From contig OX459095.1 of NCBI GenBank assembly GCA_949775045.1, positions 30,035,064 to 30,099,063 on the forward strand: a DNA stretch of 64,000 bases. Direction: 5' to 3'. Source of the DNA: Metridium senile (taxonomy: Eukaryota > Cnidaria > Anthozoa > Actiniaria > Metridiidae). Positions 62,565-64,000 of this stretch are shown here, piece after piece. Under the pieces are notes generated by a model. It searched no databases. It saw nothing but the letters and a program-made list of their open reading frames with translations, and was not told the origin of the DNA. The translations under genes were made by a program, and so were the position numbers. The first letter of the stretch is position 1. Every line of letters begins with the position of its first letter.

Positions 62565-63508
62565 AAGTCCGTTGTTTAAAGTTCTTGGTCAATGGTTTAG
62601 CTCCGGCGACTCGAAGGACTTATGCTTCGGCGCAAGCAAAGTTTATAGACTTTTGTGCTCAAAGGAATAGGATTCATCCCTCGGGTTCACCGTGTCCCAC
62701 CGACGAATGGACGTTGTGCCTTTTTACAACATTCTTGGCAGAGTCTCTTAAGTACTCTTCTATAAAAGTATATCTATCTGCCGTACGAGCCCTTCATATC
62801 GAACAAGGTTTCCCAGACCCGATAGAACAATGTCTCCGGCTACAACGAGTTGTCCGAGGAATCAAACGCACTCAAGGTACTCACGTTGCGCAACGTTTGC
62901 CCGTCACGGACAGTATCATGCTAGTAATCTTTAGTTCCTTACAGATGACCAATTACGACCACCTTATGTTTTGGGCAGCATGTACTCTAGCTTACTTTGG
63001 ATTCTTGAGATCTTCAGAGTTTACAGTGCCCAACTTGTCGTCCTTCTCGTCGTCTATTCACTTAGGACTGGACGATATAGCCGTGGATTCAAGCTCGACT
63101 CCATCTTGTCTTCGTATCCGAATAAAAGCAAGCAAGACGGATCCTTTCCGCAAGGGTTGTTTCATCCACATCGGCAAGGGACGCTCTCCTCTGTGTGCAG
63201 TCGAAGCCATGCTTTCATATCTGGTGTTCAGGGGAAACAAACCCGGTCCACTGTTCGTCCTAAAGAATGGTACGCCCCTTACGCGTCCTTTTCTCACAAG
63301 TTGGCTAAGGGAAATTGTACTGGCAGCTGGCATCCCTGGGAACTTTTCTAGTCATAGCTTTCGCATTGGAGCGGCAACAGTAGCAGCGCGCAACGGCGTG
63401 GCAGATCATCTTATTCAAGCCCTCGGTCGCTGGAAAAGCAACGCGTATCAAGTGTACATCAGGACTCCAGCTGAAAACTTAGCCAACCTATCTCAAAACC
63501 TAACTTAA
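62471..63508 (+). CDS. Ngaro-like tyrosine recombinase
   Basis: 345 codons overlapping the end of pol. The N-terminal SAM-like domain (about residues 30-135) contains LAPATRRTYASAQAKFIDFC and YSSIKVYLSAVRALH. Catalytic residues are in place: Arg180 (AYFGFLRSSEF), His295 and Arg298 (SSHSFRIGAAT), Trp321 (LGRWKSNA) and Tyr326/329 (AYQVYIRTP). It would integrate the cDNA circle without an integrase. The ORF is intact and ends just before the B1/A2 repeats. Confidence 0.92.
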   Translation: MAGVSTPSSVGQLDAITNAAGASTATTTDRLEVRCLKFLVNGLAPATRRTYASAQAKFIDFCAQRNRIHPSGSPCPTDEWTLCLFTTFLAESLKYSSIKVYLSAVRALHIEQGFPDPIEQCLRLQRVVRGIKRTQGTHVAQRLPVTDSIMLVIFSSLQMTNYDHLMFWAACTLAYFGFLRSSEFTVPNLSSFSSSIHLGLDDIAVDSSSTPSCLRIRIKASKTDPFRKGCFIHIGKGRSPLCAVEAMLSYLVFRGNKPGPLFVLKNGTPLTRPFLTSWLREIVLAAGIPGNFSSHSFRIGAATVAARNGVADHLIQALGRWKSNAYQVYIRTPAENLANLSQNLT

Positions 63509-63579
63509 CCATCTTTACTATCTGGATTTATAATGACAGTTAAATGCCCTATAGTTGGTCGAAGTAATAAATTCTTGAT

Positions 63580-63652
63580 TATTTTTATTATGACAATTAT
63601 TATCATTATTATTATTATCATTATCCTTATCATTATTATTATTATTATCAAC
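63580..63652. repeat. (ATT)n/(ATC)n microsatellite
   Basis: Interrupted attatt and atcatt units between the recombinase stop and the B1 repeat. Confidence 0.85.
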
Positions 63653-63654
63653 TT

Positions 63655-63857
63655 CTGTAGTGCTTGGGGTTCGTGATTGGTGCGGAGGTCCCATGTCACC
63701 CAGTCCTTAGTCCCTCCTTCTCCAAGCACAATGGAGTTCCGTTTGGTGGTGGACTCTGGCAGGGTTGCCATGGTTACCTCCTTGGGGTAAGCGAGATAGC
63801 GCATCAAGCTTACCTCTGTGCACCCAACCCCAAGCTCATCATTGTCGATGAGTTTTA
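63655..63857 (+). repeat. probable Ngaro-like B1 repeat
   Basis: About 200 bp of unique GC-richer sequence between the microsatellite and A2. Its position fits B1 in the A1-ORFs-B1-A2-B2 plan, but the second B copy lies outside the window, so this is by position only. Confidence 0.45.
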
Positions 63858-64000
63858 AATGTGCCTAAATGGAATTTAGGCTAGTTAGAACCGAGACAAG
63901 CAGGTCAGCGGTTTGTTCTTGTGCCCTGACATTAGCTGGGACTCCCCGCACTACCAGTCCCTCGTGCTTTGCTAGTTGTCTTCAACGATTGCAGTACTCT
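63858..64000 (+). repeat. Ngaro-like direct repeat A2 (cut by window end)
   Basis: Identical over 143 bp to 57726-57868. Confidence 0.9.

Larger units (their letters stand above)
57726..64000 (+). mobile_element. Ngaro-like tyrosine-recombinase retrotransposon (right end outside window)
   Basis: Has a left repeat A1, a gag-like ORF1, a long tandem-repeat spacer, RT-RNase H, a tyrosine recombinase, then a second copy of A (63858 onward). This is the split-direct-repeat layout A1-ORFs-B1-A2-B2 of Ngaro/PAT elements, unlike the inverted repeats of the DIRS element at 19.9 kb. The left end lies inside the LINE at 57725. The B2 repeat would lie beyond 64000. Both pol ORFs are uninterrupted, so it may be young. 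Confidence 0.85.

Overview
The window is animal nuclear DNA: AT-rich, intron-bearing host genes heavily invaded by transposons. A DIRS element, an Ngaro-like element, Penelope-like (PLE) fragments, CR1/L2-like LINEs and many foldback elements in one locus, with no bacterial features, suggest a marine invertebrate. My best inference is an anthozoan cnidarian (coral or anemone). I cannot identify the species.

Host genes. (1) On the minus strand at the left edge are the first three coding exons of a TBC1D10-like Rab GTPase-activating protein (3806-3673, 1839-1740, 736-629). The splice phases agree, and the gene continues off the left side. (2) On the plus strand, about 16.4-49.3 kb, is a large leucine-rich-repeat (LRR) locus. 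It has an LRRNT cap exon followed by 24 tandem LRR cassettes. Each intact cassette is a 72-nt exon in phase 2/2 encoding one 24-residue LRR, and there are three types, here called A, B and C. The order is LRRNT-AAB C-AAAB C-AAB C-AB C-AAB*C-AB C-A. One B exon is truncated and one A exon has lost its GT donor. No C-terminal cap, membrane segment or cytoplasmic part is visible. (3) A short OTU-protease-like fragment lies near 10.6 kb.

Mobile DNA. 0-15 kb: a TTAA-flanked foldback, PLE and LINE remnants, (TAA)n tracts, and a 500-bp tandem duplication carrying a 21-bp minisatellite. 16-49 kb: insertions in the LRR introns, including a 4.7-kb DIRS element with inverted terminal repeats and an internal complementary region, sitting in a TTAA foldback whose DIRS-free duplicate is also present. 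Also here are a 3.2-kb TTAA element with an exon-like ORF, TA-flanked elements (one enclosing a PLE GIY-YIG fragment), a 1.9-kb TAGCRGAGCTCC-ended element and a decayed minus-strand DIRS-like element. 50-57.7 kb: broken LINEs with secondary insertions. 57.7-64 kb: an Ngaro-like element with split direct repeats, a zinc-finger ORF1, RT-RNase H, tyrosine recombinase and an internal array of a GATCAYTGCGGAYC motif. It runs off the right edge.

How it fits together. The LRR locus grew by duplicating exon-intron modules. Mobile elements in its introns date the steps: one TTAA foldback preceded a module duplication, while the DIRS element and a TA element came after it. Both tyrosine-recombinase elements keep their catalytic residues. 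The DIRS polyprotein carries one frameshift.
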